A DNA stretch of 24,861 bases from a virus (IMGVR_UViG_3300020160_000662:1-24861); one strand, 5' to 3'; positions 1-8,657 are shown, counted from the stretch's first letter. Notes: generated by a model not told the origin, from the sequence alone. Program-made: numbers and translations.

Positions 1-2361
1 GACGCTGCTTTGCGTGGCGAAGTTTCCTTGCCCGACAATGGTCGCGGCTTGGCCTAGTGAAGTGATCGCGAGCGCGTCCGTCACGATCGTTGTTCCGTCG
101 GCCCGGCGAACGTTCGTGCCGAACGTCGTGAAGGCGAGCGAGGCTAGCGCGGCCTGCCCGACGAACGACGCGGCCTGCCCTAGTGATGTGATCGCGAGCG
201 CGTCCGTCACGATCGTTGTTCCGTCTGCCCGCCTGACGTTCGTCCCGAAGGTTGTGAAGCCAAGCGACGACAATCCGCCGAAGCCCGTCAGGAAGGCGCT
301 GCCGTTCGCAACAGTGCTGACGGTTGCGAAGTTGCCTTGCCCGACGATCGTCGCGGCTTGGCCTAGAGCCGTTTTGAATGCGGCCAGAGTTGCGAGAACG
401 CCCCCGCTCGTTTCTCGCACGTCGATACCGAAGGTTCCGCCGACCGTCGCGTTGTCTGCAGGCTTTCCCGCGCCAGTGACGCCCGACCACGGGACCGAAG
501 ACGCCGCGCCGGTTGCGAAAGCGCCGCTACTGAAAACGATCGCGGCGATGCACCATTCGGATTGCAGGGTGTCCGAAAGAAACTTCGCAGACACGCCGTA
601 TTCCTCGCCATCGGCGACGCCTTCCGAAACGACGATGAAGTTCGCATCACTTGGGAGCGCGATCGTCTTCGCTGTCTTCGGCGTCGTGCCGTCAGTGTTT
701 TCGACTTCGACATAAAGGAAGCGAACGCGCGGATCGGTCGGCGCTGTCCACGCGATGCGAAGCGCGGGAACGGATGAAAGCGTTCCGGTCAAAGAAATCG
801 CGGTGACGGTAATCGCGGGAACCTGAACAGCGGACAGGGTTGCGGTCCCGCTAATCGGCACGGGCGGCGGATCGGCTGCGAGGCTTTGGCTCCATGCGCT
901 GTCTGACGGGTCGACTTCCTGCGCGTTGATCGTGACCGTGAAAGTCACGGGATCGAAAACGCGCTCCATCACTTCGAAGGTCTTGCCCGTGACGCCGAAG
1001 CGCGAGCCCGCCTCGCCCGTCCTGACGAACCAATCGCCGCGCTCTAGTTCGATCGTGTGATAAGGATAAATACCCGTCAGCGTTCCCTGCCGCCGCTCAT
1101 ACCTCGCCTTGAGTGTCGCGAGCCTTTCGGCCCGCTCGCTGTTCGTCTCGAAGTCCAGATCGAAAGTGAATTCGCGAGGCTCGGCCCCGTCTTGCGTATT
1201 CCATACCGGGTCGGAAACTTCGGCGTAAGGGATGGGCTGATAGACTTGAGCCGGTTCCTGATATTTGCCCCGCACGACGCCGACAAGATTTCCGAAGGTT
1301 CGCTTCGGCGTGTAGGTTTCCGATGCCATGTCGGGAAGATCGTCGTCGTGCAATTCCATGACTGGCGTGCGCGCCTCGATGCCGATCACGCCAACGCGTC
1401 CGCCGAAGTCAGCCGGTTGCGCGCACATCGCCGTGCAATGGCGCTTGATGACGTCGTCCCAAGCTTCGTTCGCCGTGATGATGCCGTTAGCCCGGTATCG
1501 CTTTTGCGTCCCGCCCGCTTTCAGCGCGACGTTCTCATCGCAGACATTGGCTTGCGCTAGGAATTTATCATACGGAACAAACTTCGACGGCATGCCGATA
1601 CCGAAGACGCGCTGCCCGTTCCAGAAGCGGCCTAGCTGGAAATGATCTAGCGCGACCATCGGGTTCACGCCCTCGGCGTCGCCAAGCTCCCAAGTCGTCG
1701 GATCGTTCAGGCGATGCAATCCGCTCCCGCCCGCCGTGCTGTCTTTTCGCCGATCGTAAAACTTCGCGCCCTCATGCTCGAAAACGAATTGCGGCGGCGA
1801 CCGAAGATTGTCGCTGTCCCATTGCAATTCGACGACGACATAAGCGCATCCCGTCATCTTGTTCGCAGACGTCCAATCGCCCGCCGAATAGGTCACTAGC
1901 GAAGGGTCCGCAGTCTGCCCGACGCGCCCATCGTAATAGGTCAGCCAAACGCGATCGCCGCCCGAACGGAAATCAGGGATCGCAGTTCGCACGCCATGAA
2001 CAAGCGGCGTCGACCAGACAACGCGACCGCCCGCCCAAACCTTCGTAATCGTTCCGCACGGCCCTTCGCTTAGGTAGACCGGGAGGTAAAGTTTCGTGTT
2101 ATTTGTTGAACCTAGATACCAATCGACAAGCGTCCCGCCGACCGCGCGCTTTCCGATAATAAGGCGACGCGGCGGCGCGGGGTTTAGCTCAAGATTGATT
2201 AGCCCGCCCTGATCTTTGACCTTCGAGTTGTTTTTGACGACGGCATCGATGCCCTGCAAGACCGTTGCGAGCGTCATCATTTGCGCGAGTTGGTTCACCC
2301 ATGCGATGCCGTGAACCGCATGAAGCGCGAGCGAAATAAGCGCGGGAATTGCCTGCGGCAT
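1..2361 (-). CDS. J-like tail tip / host-specificity protein (C-terminus beyond window)
   Basis: An open frame of 787 codons starts at ATG 2361, directly after the stop of the upstream gene, and runs off the left edge, so the product is partial. The N-terminal 500 residues resemble the central tail-tip proteins of alphaproteobacterial siphophages: a hydrophobic N-terminus, a segment with GGRVVW near residue 115, and DYSD-like beta-rich stretches. Around residues 510-600 there is a fibronectin-III-like stretch. Near 623-640 lies the WSGVTGAGKPADNATVG motif common in phage tail proteins. From about 655 onward the chain becomes a 42-residue tandem repeat that continues past the window edge. Position after tape measure, DUF2163 and DUF6950 genes matches the lambda J slot, so a role in receptor contact at the tail tip is inferred. 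The family assignment is from motif and context, not a search. Confidence 0.8.
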   Translation of the reverse strand, partial: MPQAIPALISLALHAVHGIAWVNQLAQMMTLATVLQGIDAVVKNNSKVKDQGGLINLELNPAPPRRLIIGKRAVGGTLVDWYLGSTNNTKLYLPVYLSEGPCGTITKVWAGGRVVWSTPLVHGVRTAIPDFRSGGDRVWLTYYDGRVGQTADPSLVTYSAGDWTSANKMTGCAYVVVELQWDSDNLRSPPQFVFEHEGAKFYDRRKDSTAGGSGLHRLNDPTTWELGDAEGVNPMVALDHFQLGRFWNGQRVFGIGMPSKFVPYDKFLAQANVCDENVALKAGGTQKRYRANGIITANEAWDDVIKRHCTAMCAQPADFGGRVGVIGIEARTPVMELHDDDLPDMASETYTPKRTFGNLVGVVRGKYQEPAQVYQPIPYAEVSDPVWNTQDGAEPREFTFDLDFETNSERAERLATLKARYERRQGTLTGIYPYHTIELERGDWFVRTGEAGSRFGVTGKTFEVMERVFDPVTFTVTINAQEVDPSDSAWSQSLAADPPPVPISGTATLSAVQVPAITVTAISLTGTLSSVPALRIAWTAPTDPRVRFLYVEVENTDGTTPKTAKTIALPSDANFIVVSEGVADGEEYGVSAKFLSDTLQSEWCIAAIVFSSGAFATGAASSVPWSGVTGAGKPADNATVGGTFGIDVRETSGGVLATLAAFKTALGQAATIVGQGNFATVSTVANGSAFLTGFGGLSSLGFTTFGTNVRRADGTTIVTDALAITSLGQAASFVGQAALASLAFTTFGTNVRRADGTTIVTDALAITSLGQAATIVGQGNFATQSSV
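62..225 (-). repeat. 126-bp (42-residue) tandem repeat inside the J-like gene
   Basis: A 38-bp block at 62-99 recurs identically at 188-225, giving a 126-bp period. In the protein the repeated unit contains FGTNVRRADGTTIVTDALAI followed by a SLGQAA motif. A related, diverged unit precedes it (SLGQAA-like motif near 360). The array reaches the window edge, so its copy number is unknown. Confidence 0.85.
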
Positions 2362-2772
2362 TTATCCGACCTTCCATGCGCGCATTGCGATGCTTATCGG
2401 CGAATGACGAATTCCGCGCGGCGCGACCGGCCCGATGATCGTCGCCCCATCACAGATCGCGAGAAAGTCGCCAAGCTCGCCCTTTGCCAAGGCGACGTCG
2501 CCGCGCTGCATGTCGCGCGGCTTGATTTCGGGAAGTCGCGCCGACGCGAGTTGCCCTAGGTCTTCGTATCCAAGCGAGGCGAGAAAATGCCAAGCCTCGC
2601 TTTCTGTTTCATACTGCCCGCGAAAGTCTTCGGCCATGTCGTCGCCCGTGACGGCGAGAATGCAATCGGCTGCGAAGATCGCGCAATCATGCCAGCCCCA
2701 GCGCCACGGCTCGCGCATCTTCGCGATCGTGCAACGGACTAGGGCTTGCTCCCATCCCTGCACGCGGCTCAT
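2362..2772 (-). CDS. DUF6950-type tail protein (NlpC/P60-like position, lambda K slot)
   Basis: The product has 136 residues. The N-terminal part contains WRWGWHDCAIFAADCI followed by TGDDMAEDFRGQY, the signature I recognise for DUF6950 proteins of alphaproteobacterial phages. The HDC motif resembles the catalytic Cys region of NlpC/P60 peptidases, and a later RGDVAL segment fits that fold. I do not see a convincing conserved His partner, so peptidase activity is uncertain. The start ATG (2772) overlaps the stop of the upstream gene by ATGA, suggesting translational coupling, and the next gene begins one base after its stop. By position it corresponds to the tail-tip K protein, which may trim peptidoglycan during infection or act in tip assembly. 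Confidence 0.75.
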   Translation of the reverse strand: MSRVQGWEQALVRCTIAKMREPWRWGWHDCAIFAADCILAVTGDDMAEDFRGQYETESEAWHFLASLGYEDLGQLASARLPEIKPRDMQRGDVALAKGELGDFLAICDGATIIGPVAPRGIRHSPISIAMRAWKVG

Positions 2773-3440
2773 CGCGCGGCCTCGTTCGGATTATATCTGT
2801 TTCCGCCCACGACTACCTGACCATCGCCGCCTGTCTGCATGCCCGGAACGGTTGTCCACGCGGTTCCAAACGGAATATCCTGCCTAGGTTTGAGCGCGAT
2901 ATTTTTGAAGCTGCCGTCAGTCGGGTCGCGCATCTTTTGATCGATATCGGACACGGTGCGGAGTGTGCGCGAGCGCGCGAGAAAGGTTCCCGAATAGCAA
3001 GTCATGACGACGTTGGGTTCGACGTCGACGCCAAGCGGCGCTTGGATCGTGTCCATGTGGCCCAGCCAATCGAACGCCGTCCCGATCGCGGTGACGAAGT
3101 TCGTCGAGACATTGAACAAGACTTGCCGAACGCGGATTTCGCGACGATGCCAGCTTCGGTCGAGGATGCGCCCGACGAAGCTTGCGTCGTCGAATTGCTT
3201 GCTTCCTTCGAGAACCAAAATCAGCGGCTCGGCGACTAGGTTAGAGCTTGATCGGATTTCGCCTTCGATCCTGCCCGTCGTGCCGATCGGCTCATAAGTC
3301 TGCCCGTCGAATGTGATCGTTTCATTCTGATCCCATGCGCGCAAAGTCCCTTCATCGCAGAACAGTTCGAAGAACCACGCGGAAGCTTTTTCCCGCGCGG
3401 CTGCTGCGTTCCTGACTTCTGTCGTTAGAGGCTGCGGCAT
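2769..3440 (-). CDS. DUF2163-like tail tip protein (lambda L slot)
   Basis: The 223-residue product lies between the Dit-like gene and the DUF6950 gene, the usual place of DUF2163/BR0599-type proteins in phages and gene transfer agents of Alphaproteobacteria. Visible features include the early FFELFCDEGTLRAWDQNE segment, a beta-rich body with FDGQTYEPIG, and the later LRTVSDIDQKMRDPTDGSF region that resembles the conserved R/DQ/D pattern of this family. No signal peptide or membrane segment is seen. A structural role in the tail tip or hub is inferred from family and context. The spacing to the upstream gene is two bases, and the stop overlaps the next start. Confidence 0.65.
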   Translation of the reverse strand: MPQPLTTEVRNAAAAREKASAWFFELFCDEGTLRAWDQNETITFDGQTYEPIGTTGRIEGEIRSSSNLVAEPLILVLEGSKQFDDASFVGRILDRSWHRREIRVRQVLFNVSTNFVTAIGTAFDWLGHMDTIQAPLGVDVEPNVVMTCYSGTFLARSRTLRTVSDIDQKMRDPTDGSFKNIALKPRQDIPFGTAWTTVPGMQTGGDGQVVVGGNRYNPNEAAR

Positions 3441-3442
3441 CC

Positions 3443-4054
3443 CTACCTGACAACTTGAACGGCATCGAATGAAACGCTTGCGCGCCCCTCCGCTCGTTCA
3501 CTGTTTCGGGGTAGGGAAGCAAGTTTGAATTCGCCCAGCGCCTCGAAGAGCCTGACGTTTGGCGTCGCGTGCGGGGTTTGTGGATAAGGCCAGACGGACA
3601 CAGTCGCCGCGCCGCCTGACGGGACCGCTGTCGCGAGAATTTCGCCAAGCCAATAGCCGCTTGCCGTTGTCGAGAAACCGACCATGTCGCCCGGTGAGAG
3701 GGTATTCGAGCCTAGGCCGGTAAGGTTCACGGTTCCGGCTGCAATGCTTACAGACGCAACGCCTAGCCCCGCGTTGGTCATGTTCGGGGCGAGCAATGGG
3801 CGACGCCGCGAAATGCGCGCCGCCGTGAAGCTCACGCGCGAGCCTTTGCGCCGGGCAAGCCAAGCCGTCAGGCTTCGATACGTCGTCGCGTCTAGGTTTT
3901 CATAAACGAAACTTATCGGCCCCCAATAGGGACGGCCTAGCGTGATGACGTCGTCATTGCCGCCGCGCATGGCGTAAGCTGTCTGCCGCTCCGAAGGCGA
4001 GGGCCAGACGATCGCTTTCAGTTTGTCCGTGATGATGAATTCGCCCGCGCTCAT
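3443..4054 (-). CDS. Distal tail-like structural protein (after the tape measure)
   Basis: The 203-residue product begins ATG 4054, directly after the tape measure stop. I do not recognise a named family with certainty. The sequence is beta-rich with aromatic residues (ITLGRPYWGPISFVYENL near residue 38) and a central Gly/Ser/Thr-rich section (GTVNLTGLGSNTLSPGDMVG) that looks like an OB-fold or hub-type insertion. The position between tape measure and DUF2163 genes is that of the distal tail protein or lambda M equivalent, which would cap the tube and dock the tip. That role is inferred from context only. Confidence 0.6.
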   Translation of the reverse strand: MSAGEFIITDKLKAIVWPSPSERQTAYAMRGGNDDVITLGRPYWGPISFVYENLDATTYRSLTAWLARRKGSRVSFTAARISRRRPLLAPNMTNAGLGVASVSIAAGTVNLTGLGSNTLSPGDMVGFSTTASGYWLGEILATAVPSGGAATVSVWPYPQTPHATPNVRLFEALGEFKLASLPRNSERAEGRASVSFDAVQVVR

Positions 4055-6982
4055 TTAGTAAGCCCCCACTAGGCGACGGTTTGCGATGCGAGCGTCGATC
4101 GCGTGCGGAAGCTCGCGACGGTGAGCCGCAAGCGTGCGCTCTAGTTGTTCGATCGTGACGCCGCCGCCCATGCTTCCGACGTTGATAACCGTGTCCCCAA
4201 TCTGGATCGCTTCGCGCCCGCCGCTGTCGTCGGAAGTCATCGCGCCCGTCTTGTTCGGAATGATGTATCCGTCAGTTTTCGGCACGAACAATTCCGCGCC
4301 AAGCTCGCCGACGCGATACGCCCTGCCGCCCCTCACGTCGCCGCCCGAAGCTTTGCCGCCACTCAAGCCGAAGAAACCGGCGATGCCTGAAATCACTTCG
4401 CTGAAATCGCCAACGCCCTCCCCGCCGAATACGCTCTTCCAGACGTCGGCGTCCGTCAGAAGGTCGAAGAGAAGATCGACCATTTGATCGACCGCGCGCG
4501 AAAGTCCATCCGCCGCCGCATCCCCGATAACGTTTTCGAGTAGGTCGCCATAGTCGCCGGTCATGATCGCGTCATAGAGCCCGCGCTTCGTCGCGTTCTT
4601 CACGTCTTCCGAATAGCCGTCCCAATATCCTTCGGGCTTGTTCTTCGGATCGGTCGAAGCGGCCATCGCGGCCAAGCGCGCATCGGCGTCGGCGACGGAT
4701 GCGTCGTATGCTGCATCGCTGTCCGAAAAATCTAGGCGCGCGTCGACGCTGTCTTTCAGTTGCGCCTGTAATTGATCGTCCAAAATTTTCTGAATGACCC
4801 GGTTCTGATCCGGTAGCAGATCGCCGTTCGCGTTCAGCGCGGCAAGTTCGTTCAAGACTAGCAGGCTGTCTTCGACGGCGTCGTTATACGCGATCAACGC
4901 CGCGAGACGCCCACGCGATTTCTCTTCCTCGGTTCCAACCGCATCGTTGACGGCTTCGATCGCGGCCCGATAATCTTCGAGCGCCGATGTGTAAATCGGG
5001 AAATCAAGCGCCTCTTTTTTCGGCCTGCCGCCGCCGCCCGGCGGTGGCGTCGTTTTCTTTGGCGGGTCGCCGTCTTTGCCCGGAAGGACAACGGCTGTTT
5101 CGCCAGCGACAGCGACGTCGATCGCTTCCAGCGTGTCGAGCGCGCGCTTGATATCTGCTTCCGTTAGCGTCTTCGCCAATATGTAATCTTGCAGCAATCG
5201 CTGCGTATCCGTCAGCGGAATTCGCTGCTTCAATTGCTCATCGATAGCGGCCTTGGCATTGGCAAGCTGATTTTCGCGCGTGCCGTATGCGCCTTCGATA
5301 CGCCTTCCGCCTTCGGCGCTAATGGTCCCGTCAGGATTTAACGCGCTGCGGAAGTTGACCGCGCCCGCCGTCGTCCTGCCGAACAGGACGGCATCGTTCT
5401 TCGGAACGCGACCGGGTTCGACGCGACTAAATTCGGGGCTGTCTTTGCTCAACAGTCCAGCGGGGTAAGTGACTTTCTTCGGGGCGGATTGCGGGACGTT
5501 GAAAAGAAGGCGATCAAGTTCGTCGCCGGGCTTCTCTGCTTGAGCGCGCTTGTCTTCCGCGTCCCTCAAATCCATTTGAGCTTGCGCGCGAAGAACGTTC
5601 AGAAGTTCCTTGTTTTTCACGATGCGGGTGTTGATCGCGTCGACGTCCTGTTGCGCAGCGATGATCGCGGCTTCCCCGCCATCCTTGATTGCTTTGTTGA
5701 GGGTTTCGTTTGCGATCGTAAGGTCGGCGATATCGCTAACGATCTTGTTTTGCGCGGTAACCATTTTATCGATAGCGGCTTCGGCCTTGTCCACCATGCC
5801 GACGATATCGTCGGAAACGGTATTGGTCAGACTGGCGACCAGATCGGCTACCCATGACAGCGTGTCGCCAAGCGTGCGGAAAATTCCGATCAGGATTTCG
5901 GTCGCGCCAGCCTCGCCGATCGCCAGCACAAGAGCTTCGAACGAAGACGACGCTTGCAGGATCGCGCCGTTTAAGTTTTCGTCCATCACTTTCGCAATGT
6001 CGCGTGACGTGCCTTCGGAATTCTTTAGCGCGACCGTGTAGGCGTCTATGCCCTTCCCGGCTTCGCGCGATGCTTCCTGCAGGACCGAAAAAACGTCGAG
6101 GTTTTCGCCGCGAAAAATATCGATGACTTGATCCGTTGTGATGCCCGCATCAGTTAGCTTTCGAATGACGCCAGAAATCCCATCGGTCGCTAGATCATAA
6201 TCGCCGATCAGCGCCTTGATCTTGTCGCGCTGCGAAACAAGCTGCGTCGCTACCGATTGAAAGCCGCGACCGCCTAGACCGCCTGTCAGGCCCGCATCGG
6301 CGAGCTTGGCGATTGCCGCTGTCGCCTCCTCAAGTCCAATGCCAAGCGCCTTCGCGGTAGGCGCGGCAAACTTCATCGCCTCGCCCAGCGACGAAACGTC
6401 GGCGTTTGAAATGACGGACGCCTTCGCGAGAACGTCCATCACGCGCGCCGTCTGACTGACTTCGAGCCCAAAGCCGCGAAGCGTGCTGCTTGAAATTTCC
6501 GCCGCCTGCGCGAGCCCCAGCCCGCCCGCCTGCGCAAGATCAAGCGTCGGCCCGATCGCCTCTATGATTTCATTCGTCGTGAAACCGGCCTGCCCTAGAA
6601 GCGCCATGCCGTCCGCTGCCTGCGTCGCGCTGAACCGCGTCGTCGCGCCGAGGGCTTTCGCCTTGTCTTCGAGCGCGTCGAATTCCCTGCCCGTTGCGCC
6701 AGTGATCGCCTTGACGGTCGACATCGTCTGTCCGAAGTCGGCCAAAAGCTTGATGCTGGATACGAAACCCGCGCCAACGCCAAGCGTCAAAAGCGACGTG
6801 CTTAAGAGCTTCACGTTTTGCATCAGACCGCCGATGGAATTTCCGACCGCGCCCATGCTCGCCGACGCGGAATTCGCGAAGGCTCTGGCCTGCGCTTCGG
6901 CGCGCTGCAGATCGGCGACAAGCAACGAACCATCGGCCCGAATGTCGATTTCAACGCCGCCGATGTTGACCCGTCCGGTCAT
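4055..6982 (-). CDS. Tail tape measure protein
   Basis: The 975-residue product sets tail length and is ejected with the DNA in siphoviruses. Residues 55-80 form a hydrophobic Gly-rich stretch, and residues 80-280 match the TP901-type tape measure core (DFGQTMSTVKAITGATG, FSATQAADGMALLGQAGF, AAPTAKALGIGLEEATAAIA). A coiled-coil-like region rich in Lys/Asp/Gln follows at about 390-490, then a Pro/Gly-rich linker near 640-660. The C-terminal GGRAYRVGELGAELFVPKTDG motif (about 885-905) is a hallmark of tape measures. Its ATG shares one base with the stop of the chaperone fusion (TAATG). If the usual 1.5 angstrom per residue rule applies, the tail would be about 145 nm. Confidence 0.93.
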   Translation of the reverse strand: MTGRVNIGGVEIDIRADGSLLVADLQRAEAQARAFANSASASMGAVGNSIGGLMQNVKLLSTSLLTLGVGAGFVSSIKLLADFGQTMSTVKAITGATGREFDALEDKAKALGATTRFSATQAADGMALLGQAGFTTNEIIEAIGPTLDLAQAGGLGLAQAAEISSSTLRGFGLEVSQTARVMDVLAKASVISNADVSSLGEAMKFAAPTAKALGIGLEEATAAIAKLADAGLTGGLGGRGFQSVATQLVSQRDKIKALIGDYDLATDGISGVIRKLTDAGITTDQVIDIFRGENLDVFSVLQEASREAGKGIDAYTVALKNSEGTSRDIAKVMDENLNGAILQASSSFEALVLAIGEAGATEILIGIFRTLGDTLSWVADLVASLTNTVSDDIVGMVDKAEAAIDKMVTAQNKIVSDIADLTIANETLNKAIKDGGEAAIIAAQQDVDAINTRIVKNKELLNVLRAQAQMDLRDAEDKRAQAEKPGDELDRLLFNVPQSAPKKVTYPAGLLSKDSPEFSRVEPGRVPKNDAVLFGRTTAGAVNFRSALNPDGTISAEGGRRIEGAYGTRENQLANAKAAIDEQLKQRIPLTDTQRLLQDYILAKTLTEADIKRALDTLEAIDVAVAGETAVVLPGKDGDPPKKTTPPPGGGGRPKKEALDFPIYTSALEDYRAAIEAVNDAVGTEEEKSRGRLAALIAYNDAVEDSLLVLNELAALNANGDLLPDQNRVIQKILDDQLQAQLKDSVDARLDFSDSDAAYDASVADADARLAAMAASTDPKNKPEGYWDGYSEDVKNATKRGLYDAIMTGDYGDLLENVIGDAAADGLSRAVDQMVDLLFDLLTDADVWKSVFGGEGVGDFSEVISGIAGFFGLSGGKASGGDVRGGRAYRVGELGAELFVPKTDGYIIPNKTGAMTSDDSGGREAIQIGDTVINVGSMGGGVTIEQLERTLAAHRRELPHAIDARIANRRLVGAY

Positions 6983-7760
6983 TAGTTCATTTCCTCTTTC
7001 GGAACGACTTTGATCGTGTGGCCGCTGCTATAAAGCCAAGCTTTTATGTTCATCGAAATTTCGGTCGGCGACTGCTGTCGAAGTTCCCTGCCCTTCCTGT
7101 TAACCAGAAGCTCTTCAATGTTCGGCATGTTCTTAACGCGCGCCAGATACTCGCCTTGATAAGCCGCGACCGTCGCCGTGTCGCGTTGATCGTATAAACG
7201 TTCGCGATACCCTTCGATAATCTTGAGCGTCGCGTATGGCGTCATTTCCCAAAATTCTTCCCACCCTACCCCTGCTCTAAGCGCCTCTTGAAGAGCGACT
7301 TCAAGGAAGTCGCCATTCGCTTCAACTTTCCCTCACTCGGTTTATTGCCTGCCTCCGTTTCGGGGCGCATGCCGGGACCGAACAGGGCGAGAAGCCAAGC
7401 CTTGTTCAGCGCCTCCGTCGTCGAGACGATCGGCGGCGACCATTCGAGAACGTCTTCGACAGGCATCGCCGAATTTCCGCGCCGCTTTGTGTCGCGTCCT
7501 GTTGCCCGGCTGATAAGATCGGCGAGCCCGTCAACGTCGCGCTCTTCGAGGTAGGTCGCGACCTTGCGAAGATATCCGGGCTTGCCGAAATCGCGCTGCA
7601 ATAGCGACACGACTTTCCAGTTGAATAGAAGATCAACCGTCAAGCCGTTGTGATGCAGCGACACGATACCCGCGTTCGGGTCTTTGATCTTGAACGTTGG
7701 CGTCGACGGTTCGTCGTCGACGTCAACGTTCGCCAGTTCCCTCTTGAGCGCGACCAGCAT
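6982..7760 (-). CDS. Tail assembly chaperone, -1 frameshift fusion (lambda GT-like)
   Basis: This is the predicted extended product made when ribosomes slip back one base at GGGAAAG (7332-7326). It joins 145 codons of the upstream frame to 114 codons of the -1 frame, giving 259 residues and ending at TAA 6984-6982. Without the shift, the -1 frame would appear only as an 87-codon gene starting at ATG 7245. However, the same frame stays open and protein-like upstream of that ATG (GDFLEVALQEALRAGVGWEE, then FWEMTPYATL), with the Trp-rich segment and M-T-P motif typical of tail chaperones. The order shorter chaperone, shifted extension, tape measure is the lambda G/GT/H arrangement. In lambda the T-like part binds the tail tube protein during assembly on the tape measure. 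Confidence 0.85.
7266..7760 (-). CDS. Tail assembly chaperone, unshifted form (lambda G-like)
   Basis: The zero-frame product has 164 residues and ends LFKRRLEQG at TAG 7268-7266. It contains FKIKDPNAGIVSLHHNGLTV and a helical RDFGKPGYLRKVATYLEERD region, then a linker rich in charged residues around the slip site. It lies one base after the tail tube gene and before the tape measure, the canonical chaperone place. The last 19 residues (after Lys145) are present only in the unshifted form and look unrelated to the rest, being basic. Function as a chaperone coating the tape measure is inferred from position, length and the frameshift signal; no specific family was confirmed. Confidence 0.82.
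   Translation of the reverse strand: MLVALKRELANVDVDDEPSTPTFKIKDPNAGIVSLHHNGLTVDLLFNWKVVSLLQRDFGKPGYLRKVATYLEERDVDGLADLISRATGRDTKRRGNSAMPVEDVLEWSPPIVSTTEALNKAWLLALFGPGMRPETEAGNKPSEGKLKRMATSLKSLFKRRLEQG
7326..7332 (-). other. Programmed -1 ribosomal frameshift site, GGGAAAG
   Basis: The minus strand reads G GGA AAG in the zero frame, the X XXY YYZ arrangement for tandem slippage, and GGG AAA after the shift. The heptamer is the same as that described for lambda G/GT. It lies 20 codons before the zero-frame stop, and the -1 frame downstream is open to the tape measure start. Confidence 0.87.
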
Positions 7761-7761
7761 G

Positions 7762-8175
7762 TTATGGGACGACGACTTCGGTAATGTCGCCCGACAACTT
7801 GATCGTCACGGTGCAAACCAGTTTCGTGCCGACCGAACGCGGGTTCGAAACGCCAAGAATGAGCGCGTCGAAAGTCGACTGCCAAGTTCCGTCGACAGCG
7901 CGAAAACGCTTGACCGTTCCCTTCGCGGCGCGGACGAGTTCTTGCGTGACTTGGCCCGGCTCCCAATTGAACGAGAACGAACCATTCGACGCGCGGATAA
8001 TTCCGGCTTCGCTTTCTTCGCTATTGTTCGCGCTGTCGAAGTCCGTCGTATCGATGACGTCGGCGGCGCGCTCGCCCGGATTGAATTCGAAGACGCCCGG
8101 AATTTCGGTGTAGACGTCGGGCCCGGTTGCGGTTCGCATCGAAAATGCGGTGTTGCTCGGTAGTGAAACGGCCAT
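7762..8175 (-). CDS. Major tail (tube) protein
   Basis: The 137-residue product forms the tail tube in this context. It starts MAVSLPSNTAFSM and carries the FEFNPGERAADVIDTTDFDS segment near residues 28-47, where a DxTDxDS-type motif is characteristic of lambda V/TTP-like tube proteins. A beta-rich C-terminal half follows, with SFSFNWEPGQVTQELVRAAK and an FDALILGVS strand. It is preceded by DUF3168 and followed one base later by the chaperone gene, as in lambda U-V-G order. No C-terminal immunoglobulin-like extension is present, and the length is near the minimum for a tube domain. Confidence 0.85.
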   Translation of the reverse strand: MAVSLPSNTAFSMRTATGPDVYTEIPGVFEFNPGERAADVIDTTDFDSANNSEESEAGIIRASNGSFSFNWEPGQVTQELVRAAKGTVKRFRAVDGTWQSTFDALILGVSNPRSVGTKLVCTVTIKLSGDITEVVVP

Positions 8176-8177
8176 GT

Positions 8178-8609
8178 TCAGGCTTCCTTGATTTTGAGGG
8201 ACACGGTCAAGATACGACCCTCGATCGAAGGGTCAGACGTCGGCCCGGCGACCGGCCCCGACACAAAGGACGCCAACAAACTTCCGCCCGGAAAGCTTGC
8301 CGTCGTCCAGTTGTGCAGCAACGCGCGCGCGGCTTCCGCGACAGCATTGATCGCGATCGACGATCCGTTGTGCTTCGAATAAATTCTTGCGCGCAATTGA
8401 ATGTCGCGCCCGTTGTTCGTGTAGGTGTCATCCGCATCGTTCAAGATCGGTTCCCCGACGATGATCGACGGCTTCGCTTCGACTTCGTAATCGGCGGGCA
8501 ATGGTTCGGTGAGGATCGCGGGAACGCCGCCGTAAACGGCGAGCAACGCGCACAGGGGCGCGTTGCCAGCGAGGCGCGACCTAATTCCCGCTGATGCGTC
8601 CATAGACAT
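8178..8609 (-). CDS. DUF3168 tail terminator / completion protein
   Basis: The 143-residue product has the DUF3168 pattern: an N-terminal helix (AGIRSRLAGNAPLCALL), YGGVPAILTEPLPADYEVEA, KPSIIVGEP, then RDIQLRARIYS with the conserved Arg, followed by a helix (IAINAVAEAARALLHNW). This family includes tail terminators that close the head-proximal end of the tail tube. The neighbours (HK97 gp10-like before, tail tube after) fit. The start used is ATG 8609, with AGAGG seven bases upstream; a second in-frame ATG at 8603 is possible. A recurrent intergenic element (8638-8651) lies about 30 bases upstream. Confidence 0.85.
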   Translation of the reverse strand: MSMDASAGIRSRLAGNAPLCALLAVYGGVPAILTEPLPADYEVEAKPSIIVGEPILNDADDTYTNNGRDIQLRARIYSKHNGSSIAINAVAEAARALLHNWTTASFPGGSLLASFVSGPVAGPTSDPSIEGRILTVSLKIKEA

Positions 8610-8637
8610 TGCGAAGCCTCTAAGCCTGATGCGCTTC

Positions 8638-8651
8638 TAAGGTGTTTCGCC
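8638..8651 (-). promoter_or_regulatory. Recurrent intergenic element upstream of the DUF3168 gene
   Basis: The minus strand reads GGCGAAACACCTTA, beginning six bases after the stop of the HK97 gp10-like gene. The GG and CC flanking the CGAAACA core can pair. It is identical over 14 bases to the element upstream of the capsid gene at 15699-15712. Confidence 0.5.
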
Positions 8652-8657
8652 GATTTG

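Noticed and set aside
5091-5103. Copy of the recurrent GGCGAAACAGCC element
   Set aside because: It is inside the tape measure gene and explained by codons for G-E-T-A; kept only as a caution on the motif's specificity.
6982-7245. Separate 87-aa gene starting at ATG 7245
   Set aside because: The frame is open and protein-like far upstream to a GGGAAAG slip site, so it is better read as the shifted end of the chaperone fusion.
7266-7276. Slippage at GGGG just before the TAG of the chaperone
   Set aside because: It could give the same -1 frame, but the -1 frame already reads as good protein from the canonical heptamer 50 bases earlier.
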